Below are positions 57,101 through 64,000 of a stretch of 64,000 nt of DNA, piece by piece (within the stretch, counting starts at the first letter, position 1; every line of letters starts with the position of its first letter). Source of the DNA: Comamonadaceae bacterium (GTDB lineage: Bacteria > Pseudomonadota > Gammaproteobacteria > Burkholderiales > Burkholderiaceae_C); contig CANJWZ010000008.1 in the NCBI GenBank assembly GCA_947478725.1, positions 47,046 through 111,045 of the forward strand. The letters run 5' to 3'. The notes below the pieces were generated by a model that saw only the letters and a list, made by a program, of their open reading frames with translations, was not told the DNA's origin and did not search any database. Made by a program: the position numbers and the translations under genes.

Positions 57101-58953
57101 CCTTGCGTGTGCGCTTCAATGTCGCGCAGCTTTTGCATGTCAGCCACGTTCAGCACCGGCTGGCTGACTTCCAGCCGCATCGGCGGGTTGACCTGGTTGA
57201 TGTCGAGCAGGTTCGGCTTGGGGCCCACAAAGGACACCAGCGACATCACAATCGCCTCGCGAATCGGGTCAATCGGTGGGTTGGTGACCTGTGCAAACAA
57301 CTGCTTGAAGTAGTTGTACAGCGATTTGTTTTTGTTCGACAGCACCGCCAGTGGTGAGTCGTTACCCATGGAGCCGGTAGCCTCTTCGCCGTTGGCGGCC
57401 ATCGGAGACATCAGGAACTTGATGTCTTCCTGGGTGTAGCCGAAGGCTTGCTGACGGTCAAGCAGCGTTGGCACTCCCCCGTGGCTCCCCACTTCGTGTG
57501 GTTCGCCTCCCCCCTCGCTGGGGGCGGCGCCTTGCGCCCAGCCAAGCCGGTCCGCGGCCCCTGCTTGTAAAGACTTAATGTCATCGAGCTTGATCCGCAA
57601 ATTTTCAATCCACTGCTTGTACGGCTTGCTGTGGGACAGCGTGGCTTTGATCTCTTCGTCGTCGACCATGCGGCCTTGTTCGAGGTCAATCAAGAACATT
57701 TTGCCGGGCTGCAAACGCCATTTGCGGACGATTTTGTGCTCTGGAATCGGCAGCACGCCAGACTCGGATGCCATGATGACCAAATCATCATCTGTCACGC
57801 AGTAGCGCGAGGGGCGCAGGCCGTTGCGGTCGAGTGTGGCGCCAATCTGACGGCCATCGGTGAAGACAATTGAGGCCGGACCATCCCACGGCTCCAGCAT
57901 GGCTGCGTGGTATTCATAAAACGCTCTGCGGCGCTCGTCCATCGTGGTGTGCTGCTCCCACGGCTCGGGGATCATCATCATCACCGCCTGGCTGATCGGG
58001 TAGCCCGACATGGTGAGCAGTTCCAGACAATTGTCGAAGGTAGCGGTGTCGGACTGGTCGGCAAAGCTGATCGGGTAAAGCTTTTGCAGGTCTGCACCCA
58101 GCACCGGAGACGACATCACGCCCTCCCGCGCTTTCATCCAGTTGTAGTTGCCCTTGACGGTGTTGATCTCGCCGTTATGCGCGACGTAGCGGTACGGGTG
58201 GGCCAGTGGCCATTCGGGGAAAGTGTTGGTGCTGAAACGCTGGTGCACCAGGCCAAGCGCAGAGACGCAGCGCGTGTCTTGCAAATCAAGGTAGTAAGTA
58301 CCGACTTGGTCGGCCAGCAACAAGCCTTTGTAGACCACCGTACGGCTGGACATGCTGGGGACGTAATATTCTTTGCTGTGCGTCAGGTGCAGGTTTTGAA
58401 TCGCGGCACTGGCGGTTTTGCGAATGACGTACAGCTTTCGCTCGAGCGCATCCTGCACGATGACATCATTGCCACGGCCAATGAAAATCTGCCGCAAAAT
58501 CGGCTCTTTTTCGCGCACGGTGGGGGACATCGGCATGTCGCGGTTGACCGGCACATCTCGCCAGCCCAGCAGCACCTGGCCTTCAGCCCTGACAGCACGC
58601 TCTAGCGCCTGCTCGCAGGCAAGGCGGGACGCGTGTTCTTTCGGTAAAAACACCATGCCCACGCCATATTCGCCCGGGGGCGGCAAATCGACGCCATGCT
58701 TGGCCATTTCTTCGCGGTACAGGGCGTCCGGCAGCTGAATCAAAATGCCCGCGCCGTCGCCCATCAGCTTGTCGGCACCCACAGCGCCCCGATGGTCCAG
58801 GTTTTCAAGAATCTTCAAGCCTTGCTGGACGATGGCATGCGACTTGTGCCCCTTGATGTGCGCCACAAAACCAACGCCGCAAGCATCATGCTCTTGCGAA
58901 GGTGAATACAAACCGTGGTCTTGACTATGTTTGATCTCAGCAGCCGTGGTCAT
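54154..58953 (-). CDS. gltB: Glutamate synthase large subunit GltB, carrying a repeat insertion
   Basis: 1599 residues. Cys25 in [12 protein letters not shown] is the amidotransferase nucleophile exposed after maturation. The central part and FMN domain ([24 protein letters not shown], [11 protein letters not shown]) and the 3Fe-4S cysteines ([14 protein letters not shown]) are intact. The C-terminal GXGXG helix ([20 protein letters not shown]) closes it. Residues about 463-490 are encoded by a GC-rich repeat, with no frame break. It transfers the glutamine amide to 2-oxoglutarate. It starts after TAGGAG and a good promoter. Confidence 0.97.
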   Translation of the reverse strand: MTTAAEIKHSQDHGLYSPSQEHDACGVGFVAHIKGHKSHAIVQQGLKILENLDHRGAVGADKLMGDGAGILIQLPDALYREEMAKHGVDLPPPGEYGVGMVFLPKEHASRLACEQALERAVRAEGQVLLGWRDVPVNRDMPMSPTVREKEPILRQIFIGRGNDVIVQDALERKLYVIRKTASAAIQNLHLTHSKEYYVPSMSSRTVVYKGLLLADQVGTYYLDLQDTRCVSALGLVHQRFSTNTFPEWPLAHPYRYVAHNGEINTVKGNYNWMKAREGVMSSPVLGADLQKLYPISFADQSDTATFDNCLELLTMSGYPISQAVMMMIPEPWEQHTTMDERRRAFYEYHAAMLEPWDGPASIVFTDGRQIGATLDRNGLRPSRYCVTDDDLVIMASESGVLPIPEHKIVRKWRLQPGKMFLIDLEQGRMVDDEEIKATLSHSKPYKQWIENLRIKLDDIKSLQAGAADRLGWAQGAAPSEGGGEPHEVGSHGGVPTLLDRQQAFGYTQEDIKFLMSPMAANGEEATGSMGNDSPLAVLSNKNKSLYNYFKQLFAQVTNPPIDPIREAIVMSLVSFVGPKPNLLDINQVNPPMRLEVSQPVLNVADMQKLRDIEAHTQGKFKSYTLDITYPLAWGHEGVEAKLASLCAEAVDAIKSGKNILIISDRALSATQVAIPALLALSAIHQHLVSVGLRTNAGLVVETGSAREVHHFAVLAGYGAEAVHPYLALETLAEMHKGLPGDLSTEKAIYNYTKAVGKGLSKIMSKMGVSTYMSYCGAQLFEAIGLSRETIAKFFTGTASQVEGMGVFEIAEEALRMHRAAFSDDPVLSSMLDAGGEYAFRVRGENHMWTPDAIAKLQHATRANNFSTYKEYAQLINDQNRRHMTLRGLFEFKIDPSKAIPIDEVESAKEIVKRFATGAMSLGSISTEAHATLAVAMNRIGGKSNTGEGGEDPNRYRQELKGIPIKKGETLKSVIGPKQVEVDLPLQDGDSLRSKIKQVASGRFGVTAEYLVSADQIQIKMAQGAKPGEGGQLPGGKVSEYIGALRYSVPGVGLISPPPHHDIYSIEDLAQLIHDLKNVNPRASISVKLVSEVGVGTIAAGVTKAKADHIVIAGHDGGTGASPWSSIKHAGSPWEIGLAETQQTLVLNRLRGRIRVQADGQMKTGRDVVIGALLGADEFGFATAPLVVEGCIMMRKCHLNTCPVGVATQDPVLRQKFSGKPEHVVNYFFFVAEEARHLMAQLGVRTFDELIGRADLLDTQKGIEHWKAAGLDFARLFYQPNVPADVPRLHSSTQEHGLEKALDVRLIEKSKAAIEKGEKVQFIEVARNVNRTVGAMLSGELTRHHPQGLPDDTLRIQLEGTGGQSFGAFLAKGITMYLIGDANDYTGKGLSGGRIVVRPSIDFRGESHKNTIVGNTVLYGATTGEAFFSGVAGERFAVRLSGATAVVEGTGDHGCEYMTGGTVLVLGKTGRNFAAGMSGGVAYVYDEDGQFASRCNTTMVSLDKVVTTAEQHTHDTSDWHAEESDEALLKRLLQDHNRWTGSKRARELLDTWAESRLKFVKVFPNEYKRALLERKDRRLSASTETTRAQVQTNREPVGAK
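57488..57567 (+). repeat. GC-rich dispersed repeat inside the gltB reading frame
   Basis: CCCACTTCGTGTGG, CCCCCC-TCGCT-GGGGG, and GCGGCCCCTGCTTG: the same three blocks as the hisF-hisA copy. On the coding strand it reads as [19 protein letters not shown] and EPHEVGSH, low-complexity residues between LDDIKSLQ and [10 protein letters not shown]. Confidence 0.88.
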
Positions 58954-58983
58954 GGCGCACTCCTAAATTTATCGGGGACTCAG

Positions 58984-59012
58984 ATCATAAGTTTTAGCAA
59001 CAACAATGCCAA
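58984..59012 (-). promoter_or_regulatory. Candidate gltB promoter
   Basis: Minus strand: TTGGCA, 17 bases, TATGAT, with 30 bases to the gltB ATG, which follows TAGGAG. It ends 7 bases from the leftmost repeat of the RAYT element. Confidence 0.6.
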
Positions 59013-59019
59013 ACACTTT

Positions 59020-59034
59020 AATAGGGGTCAGATT
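59020..59034 (+). repeat. RAYT-associated repeat, outer left copy
   Basis: AATAGGGGTCAGATT, the exact inverse of the right-end copy, directly upstream of the gltB promoter. Confidence 0.8.
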
Positions 59035-59067
59035 CCAATTAATTCTCACCCTGTCGATCGGAAAATT

Positions 59068-59084
59068 AATAGGGGACAGATTAC
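59068..59084 (+). repeat. RAYT-associated repeat, inner left copy
   Basis: AATAGGGGACAGATTAC, one mismatch from the outer left copy but sharing the AC extension of the right copy. Confidence 0.75.
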
Positions 59085-59124
59085 TATAAAATATTTTTTT
59101 CAATTAAATCAATACCTTGCCGCA

Positions 59125-59826
59125 TCAATCACCCTTGGAAACCTTGTTTTGTGGGCGACCAGCCTTGCTTTTGTTGACCCGGCGAAGGGTCCTTTTTTGT
59201 AAATCTGCAACAAAATCATCTTCTCCCAGCGCCCAGCCAGCCAAAGTAGACCGCGTCAAAGCGGCCTGCTGGTCGGCGCTGATGCCCGCCCGCACCAAAT
59301 CGGCGTAAGCGGCTTCGCGCCCAAACGGTGTGTTCGCCAAGTCCCAGTAAAGCGGATGCGGGCTGATCAGTTTGTCTTGGCGCAAGCCGACATACAGGCC
59401 GTGACTGGACCAAGGGTAGTCGGCCGCCTCTGTGACCAGGCCCGCGCGCACCGGATTCAAGTCAATATAGGCCATACAGGCCAGCAGATAACGGTCGGTC
59501 TGGATCAAGGTTGAGCGGTAGCGCCCCTCCCAGAGCGTGCCGGTACGGCTCTGCAAATCATTGAAATAACGCACATAGCTGCGGCCGACGGCCTGCATCA
59601 TTTGCGGCAATCCGGTGTCCGTCTGGGGCGTTGCCAACAGGTGAAAGTGGTTGCTCATCAGCACGTAGGCGTGAACATCTACGCCGAATTTTTTGGCGTG
59701 GTCGTCAATCAGGCCGAGCAATGCCTGATAGTCGGCAGTGGTCGCGAAGATCGCCTGACGGTTGTTTCCCCGCTGGATGATGTGGTGCGGGTAGCCAGGA
59801 AGCGTCAAGCGCGGCAGTCGGGCCAT
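59125..59826 (-). CDS. REP-associated tyrosine transposase (RAYT)
   Basis: 233 residues of the TnpA_REP/Y1 family. The start MARLPRLTLPGYPHHIIQRGNNR is typical, the HUH motif is His60 and His62 in SNHFHLLATP, and the catalytic Tyr is in GRSYVRYFND (Tyr84 or Tyr87). EGRYRSTLIQTDRYLLACMAYIDLNPVRAGLV follows, cited here only as the region about 99-132. RAYTs act on single-stranded REP-like hairpins. The frame is intact, so the gene may be active or recently so. Confidence 0.93.
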   Translation of the reverse strand: MARLPRLTLPGYPHHIIQRGNNRQAIFATTADYQALLGLIDDHAKKFGVDVHAYVLMSNHFHLLATPQTDTGLPQMMQAVGRSYVRYFNDLQSRTGTLWEGRYRSTLIQTDRYLLACMAYIDLNPVRAGLVTEAADYPWSSHGLYVGLRQDKLISPHPLYWDLANTPFGREAAYADLVRAGISADQQAALTRSTLAGWALGEDDFVADLQKRTLRRVNKSKAGRPQNKVSKGD

Positions 59827-59843
59827 GGGATTGGGTTTTAATT

Positions 59844-59860
59844 GTAATCTGACCCCTATT
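59844..59860 (-). repeat. RAYT-associated repeat, right copy
   Basis: GTAATCTGACCCCTATT, inverted with respect to the two left copies, 17 bases upstream of the RAYT start. Confidence 0.8.
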
Positions 59861-59916
59861 ATGGTTTAAAACATTTTTGCTGATCGTTTTTAACCACGGG
59901 GAATGGTATTAGCCAA

Positions 59917-59955
59917 ATGAATACCTAGGCTAGATGCTATTTAATGAATAGCAAA
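59917..59955 (+). repeat. Possible remnant of AT-rich dispersed repeat
   Basis: CTAGATGCTATTTAATG then AATAGCAAAAAAGAG; the GCTAT/ATAGC arms form a small hairpin. It follows the binding-protein gene stop and could also serve as its terminator. Confidence 0.35.
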
Positions 59956-59963
59956 AAAGAGTC

Positions 59964-61121
59964 TTAACGGAGCACTTTACCGTCTGGCGTGATGGTCACC
60001 AGGTCGACCGCGCCCACAGATTCGTACTTTTTGGCACGCAGGTTGACGCGAAAGCCTTTCATCTCGTAGTCAGTCATGGACTCAAACGCTTTTTGGAGCC
60101 CGGCGCGGTCTGGCCGGCCTCTGCCAGGTTCAGCCTGTGCAGCGCGGCGCACGCCTTCGGCAAAGGCGCGCGCGGCAACATAGCCCTCCACGCTTTCATA
60201 GCTGGGGGCCTGGTCGGTCTGGTTCAGCACGTCCAGGTACTCTCTGACCAGCGGCGTACCGATGCTGCGTGGCGACGGCACGACCTGGGAGATGACAATG
60301 CCGCCGATTTCTTGACCCAGCGCGCTGAACAAGGGGTCAATTCCCACCACAGAGAAGGTTAAAAACTGGCCGCCAAAACCAGCTTTGCGCGCTTTGCGAA
60401 TGAAGGCAGCCGATGAGTTGAACAGGCTGACCTGAATGATGGCCTGGGGGTTGGCCTTCATCAATGCGGCCACGGCTGCATCGACCTTATCGCTGTTGAC
60501 AGGCGACAGCGCGCTGGCCACCAGTGGCGGACGCTTCAGGTCGACCAGGGCTTGGGTAATGGCTGCCATTCCAGCCCGGCCCATGGCGTCTTCTTCGGCA
60601 AACACCGCAATCCGGTCCTGATTGAGCGTGGCGCAGTGGCGAACGACTTTGTAGGCCTCATCAGACAGGGCGGGCCGAACGTGAAAAGCGTTGCTTGAAG
60701 CAGCATCATGCAAGCTGTCTGAAGCAGCAAAAGGCGCAAAAAAAGGGATGCCCGATGTTTTTGTCACGGCATAGGCGGCATCGCAACTGGCGGTACCTGC
60801 AAAGCCGAAAAGCGCGTCAACAGCTTGGTCCATCAGCAGCTTGGCATTGGCTGCGGCTTTCGCGGCGTTGTAGCCGTCGTCAAGCGTTTTGAGTTCAATC
60901 TTGTAGCCCGCCGCGCCGTTTTTGGCGTTGATGGCGTCAAAGTACATCTTGGCACCGTTGAAGTAAGCCAAGCCAATCTGGTCAGCAGCCCCTGTCAGCG
61001 GCACAGACTGTCCCAAAAGCAATCTGCGCCCTCCTTTGACTTGGGCAAAAAGCGTCGGGCTTGCCAACAAGGCGCCGCCTGACAAACCAGTGTGAATGAA
61101 TCTGCGTCGATTGAATTGCAT
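59964..61121 (-). CDS. Branched-chain-amino-acid type ABC substrate-binding protein
   Basis: 385 residues of the Peripla_BP_6 (LivK-like) family. The N-terminus MQFNRRRFIHTGLSGGALLASPTLFAQ carries a twin-arginine motif, so it probably uses the Tat system encoded in this window. VPLTGAADQIGLAYFNGAKMYFDAIN is the family opening. Ligands range from branched-chain amino acids to amides, urea and aromatics; none can be assigned. No ABC permease or ATPase genes accompany it. Confidence 0.9.
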   Translation of the reverse strand: MQFNRRRFIHTGLSGGALLASPTLFAQVKGGRRLLLGQSVPLTGAADQIGLAYFNGAKMYFDAINAKNGAAGYKIELKTLDDGYNAAKAAANAKLLMDQAVDALFGFAGTASCDAAYAVTKTSGIPFFAPFAASDSLHDAASSNAFHVRPALSDEAYKVVRHCATLNQDRIAVFAEEDAMGRAGMAAITQALVDLKRPPLVASALSPVNSDKVDAAVAALMKANPQAIIQVSLFNSSAAFIRKARKAGFGGQFLTFSVVGIDPLFSALGQEIGGIVISQVVPSPRSIGTPLVREYLDVLNQTDQAPSYESVEGYVAARAFAEGVRRAAQAEPGRGRPDRAGLQKAFESMTDYEMKGFRVNLRAKKYESVGAVDLVTITPDGKVLR

Positions 61122-61200
61122 GAAGTAGCCTTTGATTTACCGACAACACAAAGAAAACAGGCGCGCATTTTTAGTGCTCAGGCGCTCTGCTTCCAGACAT

Positions 61201-61221
61201 TTTTGTGAATTTGTCACAAAA
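61201..61221. promoter_or_regulatory. Inverted repeat upstream of binding-protein gene
   Basis: TTTTGTGA-ATTTG-TCACAAAA, perfect 8-bp arms, 80 bases before the gene start. The TGTGA/TCACA half-sites resemble CRP/FNR-type sites, but the spacer is 5 rather than 6. Candidate operator. Confidence 0.35.
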
Positions 61222-61294
61222 TGTTAAGTGAGTGTAAGGGTAAGCCTTCAGGTTTGGAAAAGCCAGATGGCATGACTGCCAGGAGGCTATGAAG

Positions 61295-62518
61295 TCATGC
61301 AGGATGGGCATGCAACGCACGGCTATTGGCGTGCTCAAGCGCGCGGTGAATGGCACCGGCCAGCAACAAACCCGCCACGCAGCACGCAACGCAGACCGCG
61401 CCGGTCCACTGCCAGCCGCCCGCCAGTACGGCAAGCCAGGCCACCAGAGGCGGTGCGGTAAATTGCCCGATGGCCGACCACTGCTGGATCCAGCCGACGG
61501 TGCTCGACACCGCCGCCGGGCTGGGTGCCAGGCGCACCGACAGGCTGAATAAAGTCGCGGGAATCAGCCCGCCAAGGGCTGAAAAGACCAGCACGGCGGC
61601 GTATTGCAAACGCGCATCAAGCTGGGGCGTAAACGCCAGCACAGCCCCCAGCGCCATCGCGACAAACGCTGCCCGCAGCAGCGTCAGTGGGCGCACACCT
61701 TGCTCTAGCAGACGCCCGGCCGCCACATTGCCCACGATATTGGCTGCGGCTGCCAATGCCGTGAGCCAGCCTGCGAGAGCGCTGGCCACGCCTGCCAGGG
61801 CATAAATGGTGGGCAAAAACCCCACCACCGCCAGCCATTGGCCTGAATAAGCAGCAAAGCTCAGCGCCAGCAGCCATGCGGGCCTAGAGCGCAAGGTCAG
61901 GCTCAGGACCCTCTGATTCGGCGCGCTCAAGGTCGCTGGTCTGGCATCGGCGGGCACCAGCCAAAGCACCAGCAAGGCCAGCAAAGCGCACCACCCTGCC
62001 AGCACGCCCCACCACACGCGCCAGCCCATGTCAGGCACGGCCAGGTGCATCACGTAGGGGCCGAGCAACAAGCCCAACGACGTGCCCAGCGGCATGTAAG
62101 CCCCCCACAAACCCATGACCCGGTTCACCCGCTGTGGGCCGACCGATTGCCGTAACAGGGCAGGTGCAGGCAGCACCACCCACAAAAAGCCCAGGCCTTC
62201 CATGGCCCGAGTGGCCAGCAGCCAGGCCGCGCTTTGCGCCAGTGTGCCCAGTGCACTGCCCAGCGCCACTAGCAGCAACCCCAGAATCATGCTGCGCTTG
62301 AGTCCCACCCGCTGCACGGCCAGGCCTGTCATCAGCCCCAGCAGCATGCCCGCCATCTGCATGCTGGACAACAAAAAACCAGCCTCCAGCAGCGTGATGC
62401 CCAGCACCTGACCCAGCACGGGCAAGCTGGGCGGCAACTTACCGATATGCATGGCGGCGCCCACACCTGCTGCCAGAATGCAGACAGCGGAAAAGTTTTT
62501 CGACAGGTTCACCGTCAT
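61295..62518 (-). CDS. Major facilitator superfamily transporter
   Basis: 407 residues from MTVNLSKNFSAV; a frame 19 codons longer overlaps dgt. About twelve hydrophobic helices are visible, with the MFS loop 2-3 motif in GLAVQRVGLKRSMILG. The fold is of the CynX/NimT or sugar-efflux kind, and the substrate is unknown. It starts 4 bases after the dgt stop, so cotranscription with dgt is likely. A terminator was not seen. Confidence 0.87.
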   Translation of the reverse strand: MTVNLSKNFSAVCILAAGVGAAMHIGKLPPSLPVLGQVLGITLLEAGFLLSSMQMAGMLLGLMTGLAVQRVGLKRSMILGLLLVALGSALGTLAQSAAWLLATRAMEGLGFLWVVLPAPALLRQSVGPQRVNRVMGLWGAYMPLGTSLGLLLGPYVMHLAVPDMGWRVWWGVLAGWCALLALLVLWLVPADARPATLSAPNQRVLSLTLRSRPAWLLALSFAAYSGQWLAVVGFLPTIYALAGVASALAGWLTALAAAANIVGNVAAGRLLEQGVRPLTLLRAAFVAMALGAVLAFTPQLDARLQYAAVLVFSALGGLIPATLFSLSVRLAPSPAAVSSTVGWIQQWSAIGQFTAPPLVAWLAVLAGGWQWTGAVCVACCVAGLLLAGAIHRALEHANSRALHAHPA

Positions 62519-62522
62519 CAGG

Positions 62523-63746
62523 TCAGGCCGCAAACATCGCCTTGCCACTGAGCCGTGCGTGCTCTTTGGCCGCAAAGCGGTCGGTCATGCCGGCAATGTA
62601 GTCGGCCACCACGCGTTCGGGCCTGGCGCTTTTTGAATGCACAACATCGATGCCGTCGAAACGCTCGCTATGGGAGGCCGGCATTTGCGCGGGGTCAGCC
62701 ATGTAGGCGGCAAACAAATCGCGCACCACCTGCTGGGCCGCCTGCGTTTTACCCAGCACCTGGGGGTGACGGTAGAGGTTGTGAAACAGAAAGCGCTTCA
62801 TCGCCGCTGATTGAGCCGCCATGGCGGGCGTGAAGCAGACCAGCGCAGCTTGCTGACGCACGGCGGTCACGTCTTGCGGCGCAGCATGGTTCAGCGCGTG
62901 GCGGGTTGCCTGCATCACGTCATAAACCTGCGCACTGAGCATCAGGCGGATGGTTTCAAACAGCAGCCTGCGGCCTTTGAGGTCAGGGTGCTGCTGCAAA
63001 GCCTGCAGGCTGTGCAGCCTGAAGAGTTCTACATCCTGCAACTGTTCCAGGCTCAACAGGCCAGAGCGCACACCGTCGTCAATGTCATGCGCGTTGTAGG
63101 CAATCTCGTCGGCCAGGTTGGCAAGCTGCGCCTCCAGGCTGGGTTGACGCCATGGCTCGGGGGTGCCAGACTGATCAACAAAGCGCTGCGCCACGCCGCC
63201 AGGTTCGCGCGCTTCAATGCGGTGGGCGTTGCGGCGCGAGCAGTGCTTCAAAATGCCTTCACGCGTCTCGAACGTCAGGTTCAGGCCGTTGTAGCTGGGG
63301 TAGCGCTCTTCCAGCGAGTCAACCACACGAAGGCTTTGCAGGTTGTGCTCAAAACCAGCGCTGTCCGGGTTGTGACTCTTCAGGCATTCGTTGAGCGCGT
63401 CCTGTCCGGCATGGCCAAAGGGGGTGTGGCCCAAGTCGTGCGCCAGCGCAATGGCTTCGACCAGATCCTCGTTCAGGCGCAGAGTGCGTGCAATCGAGCG
63501 GCCCAGTTGCGCAACTTCCAGCGAATGCGTCATCCGGGTACGGAACAAATCACCCTCGTGGTTCAAAAACACCTGCGTTTTGTAGACCAGGCGGCGAAAT
63601 GCGGTGGAATGCACGATGCGGTCCCGGTCGCGCTGGAAGTCCGAGCGCGTGGGAGCCGGCGTCTCTGGGTAGCGGCGACCCCTGGATTGGGCGGGGTCGC
63701 AGGCATACCGCATCAAGGTGGGTGCCAGAGCAGACGTCGGAGTCAT
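62523..63746 (-). CDS. dgt: dGTPase-like HD-domain triphosphohydrolase
   Basis: 407 residues. The HD metal site is visible in MTHSLEVAQLGR and AHDLGHTPFGHAGQDALNE, with NADEIAYNAHDIDDG as the later Asp-containing segment (seen as LADEIAYNAHDIDDGV). It hydrolyses dNTPs, typically dGTP, to the nucleoside and triphosphate. The PRSDFQRDRDRIVHSTAFRRLVYKTQVF block is the family N-terminal signature, at residues about 33-60. It lies downstream of aroB, the usual order. Confidence 0.95.
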   Translation of the reverse strand: MTPTSALAPTLMRYACDPAQSRGRRYPETPAPTRSDFQRDRDRIVHSTAFRRLVYKTQVFLNHEGDLFRTRMTHSLEVAQLGRSIARTLRLNEDLVEAIALAHDLGHTPFGHAGQDALNECLKSHNPDSAGFEHNLQSLRVVDSLEERYPSYNGLNLTFETREGILKHCSRRNAHRIEAREPGGVAQRFVDQSGTPEPWRQPSLEAQLANLADEIAYNAHDIDDGVRSGLLSLEQLQDVELFRLHSLQALQQHPDLKGRRLLFETIRLMLSAQVYDVMQATRHALNHAAPQDVTAVRQQAALVCFTPAMAAQSAAMKRFLFHNLYRHPQVLGKTQAAQQVVRDLFAAYMADPAQMPASHSERFDGIDVVHSKSARPERVVADYIAGMTDRFAAKEHARLSGKAMFAA

Positions 63747-63755
63747 GAAAAAGCC

Positions 63756-63822
63756 GTTTTAGGTATCAAATTGGCACTTTGACCAATATAAACAAGGGCT
63801 AGCAGCTACCAAAAACATAGCG
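63756..63822 (-). repeat. AT-rich dispersed repeat between aroB and dgt
   Basis: On the minus strand: GCTATGTTTTTGGTAGC then TGCTAGCCCTTGTTTATATT, and at the end TTTGATACCTAAAAC. The AGCTGCTAGC and CCTAAAAC blocks are shared with copies at 54083 and 39765. Confidence 0.65.
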
Positions 63823-63830
63823 CATGCACG

Positions 63831-64000
63831 CTATTGGCAACAGCTGTTGATCACCTCGCGCACCAGGGCATCAGGTGCTGGGCGCACCGTCGCCCTGCCA
63901 GGCCCGTCAATCAGCACAAAACGAATTTCGCCAGCTTCTGATTTTTTATCCACCCGCATCAGTTCAAGATAACGCCCGGCGTTGTCGGCTGCGTCAAGGA
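63831..64000 (-). CDS. aroB: 3-dehydroquinate synthase AroB, C-terminal end only
   Basis: The last 55 residues are visible: LELMRVDKKSEAGEIRFVLIDGPGRATV, here split as LELMRVDKKSEAGEIRF and VLIDGPGRATV, then APDALVREVINSCCQ and a stop. The MRVDKK-GxIRFV-L pattern is the standard AroB ending. The rest lies beyond the right edge. AroB closes the ring in the second shikimate step. aroB-dgt adjacency is common in Burkholderiales. Confidence 0.9.
   Translation of the reverse strand, partial: LDAADNAGRYLELMRVDKKSEAGEIRFVLIDGPGRATVRPAPDALVREVINSCCQ

Larger units (their letters stand above)
59020..59860 (-). mobile_element. RAYT element with short terminal repeats
   Basis: One RAYT gene lies between two leftward copies of AATAGGGG-CAGATT (59020, 59068) and one rightward inverted copy (ending 59860). 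No target-site duplication is evident, as expected of the Y1/HUH mechanism. The extent could also begin at 59068. Confidence 0.7.

Noticed and set aside
62811..63782. Plus-strand open frame of about 323 codons opposite dgt
   Set aside because: Antisense to a well-conserved HD-domain gene; no motif of its own.

Overview
The window looks like a chromosomal segment of a betaproteobacterium of the order Burkholderiales, most likely Comamonadaceae (Polaromonas/Rhodoferax-like). This is inferred from two Bug-family (TctC) periplasmic binding proteins, from housekeeping gene orders usual in that group (lolB-ispE-tRNA-Gln-prs-rplY-pth; mla-ibaG-murA-his-tat), and from a degenerate GCTAT / AGGAGCTGCT / CTAAAACA dispersed repeat that I associate with these genomes. 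No search could be run, so the genus is not fixed.

Layout. 1-7.8 kb: a catabolic cluster on the minus strand (SMP-30 lactonase, hotdog dehydratase, fused double CaiB/BaiF CoA-transferase, two Bug binding proteins, a cupin-like protein) on the 3' side of a CAT-anticodon tRNA, which looks like an island boundary. 8.4-28.5 kb: core genes (hrcA, nadK, recN, rapZ, mutY, a dynamin-like GTPase, mutM, a TPR protein, lolB, ispE, tRNA-Gln, prs, rplY, pth, a ferredoxin, coaD, rsmD, an active/inactive M16 peptidase pair, ftsY). 28.5-33.1 kb: a urease operon ureA-(small His-rich membrane protein)-ureBCEFG with no ureD in the window. 33.2-34.1 kb: two small membrane-protein genes.

34.1-52.4 kb is one codirectional minus-strand run. 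In transcription order it reads mlaF-E-D-A-C-B, an ABC-2 exporter, ibaG, murA, hisG, hisD, a maleate-isomerase-like gene, a PIN-type toxin-antitoxin pair, hisC-B-H-A-F-I-E, a small membrane protein, a HIT protein and tatA-B-C. It joins outer-membrane lipid homeostasis, peptidoglycan synthesis, histidine synthesis and Tat export. The isomerase and toxin-antitoxin genes interrupt the his genes, and the toxin stop codon overlaps the hisC start.

52.5-64 kb: gltD and gltB (glutamate synthase), a REP-associated tyrosine transposase (RAYT) with three copies of its short terminal repeat just upstream of the gltB promoter, a branched-chain-amino-acid type binding protein, an MFS transporter, dgt and the 3' end of aroB.

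The most unusual signal is the set of dispersed repeats. One GC-rich 80-bp family has copies in the hisF-hisA and hisI-hisF spacers and one inside the gltB reading frame. A second, AT-richer family fills many intergenic gaps and has a copy inside ureF. Other points of interest are two very strong tandem hairpins sharing the same core between tRNA-Gln and prs, a near-perfect 31-bp palindrome before the toxin-antitoxin pair, and a possible sigma-54 promoter before ureA. I saw no CRISPR array, rRNA gene, prophage or clear defence island.
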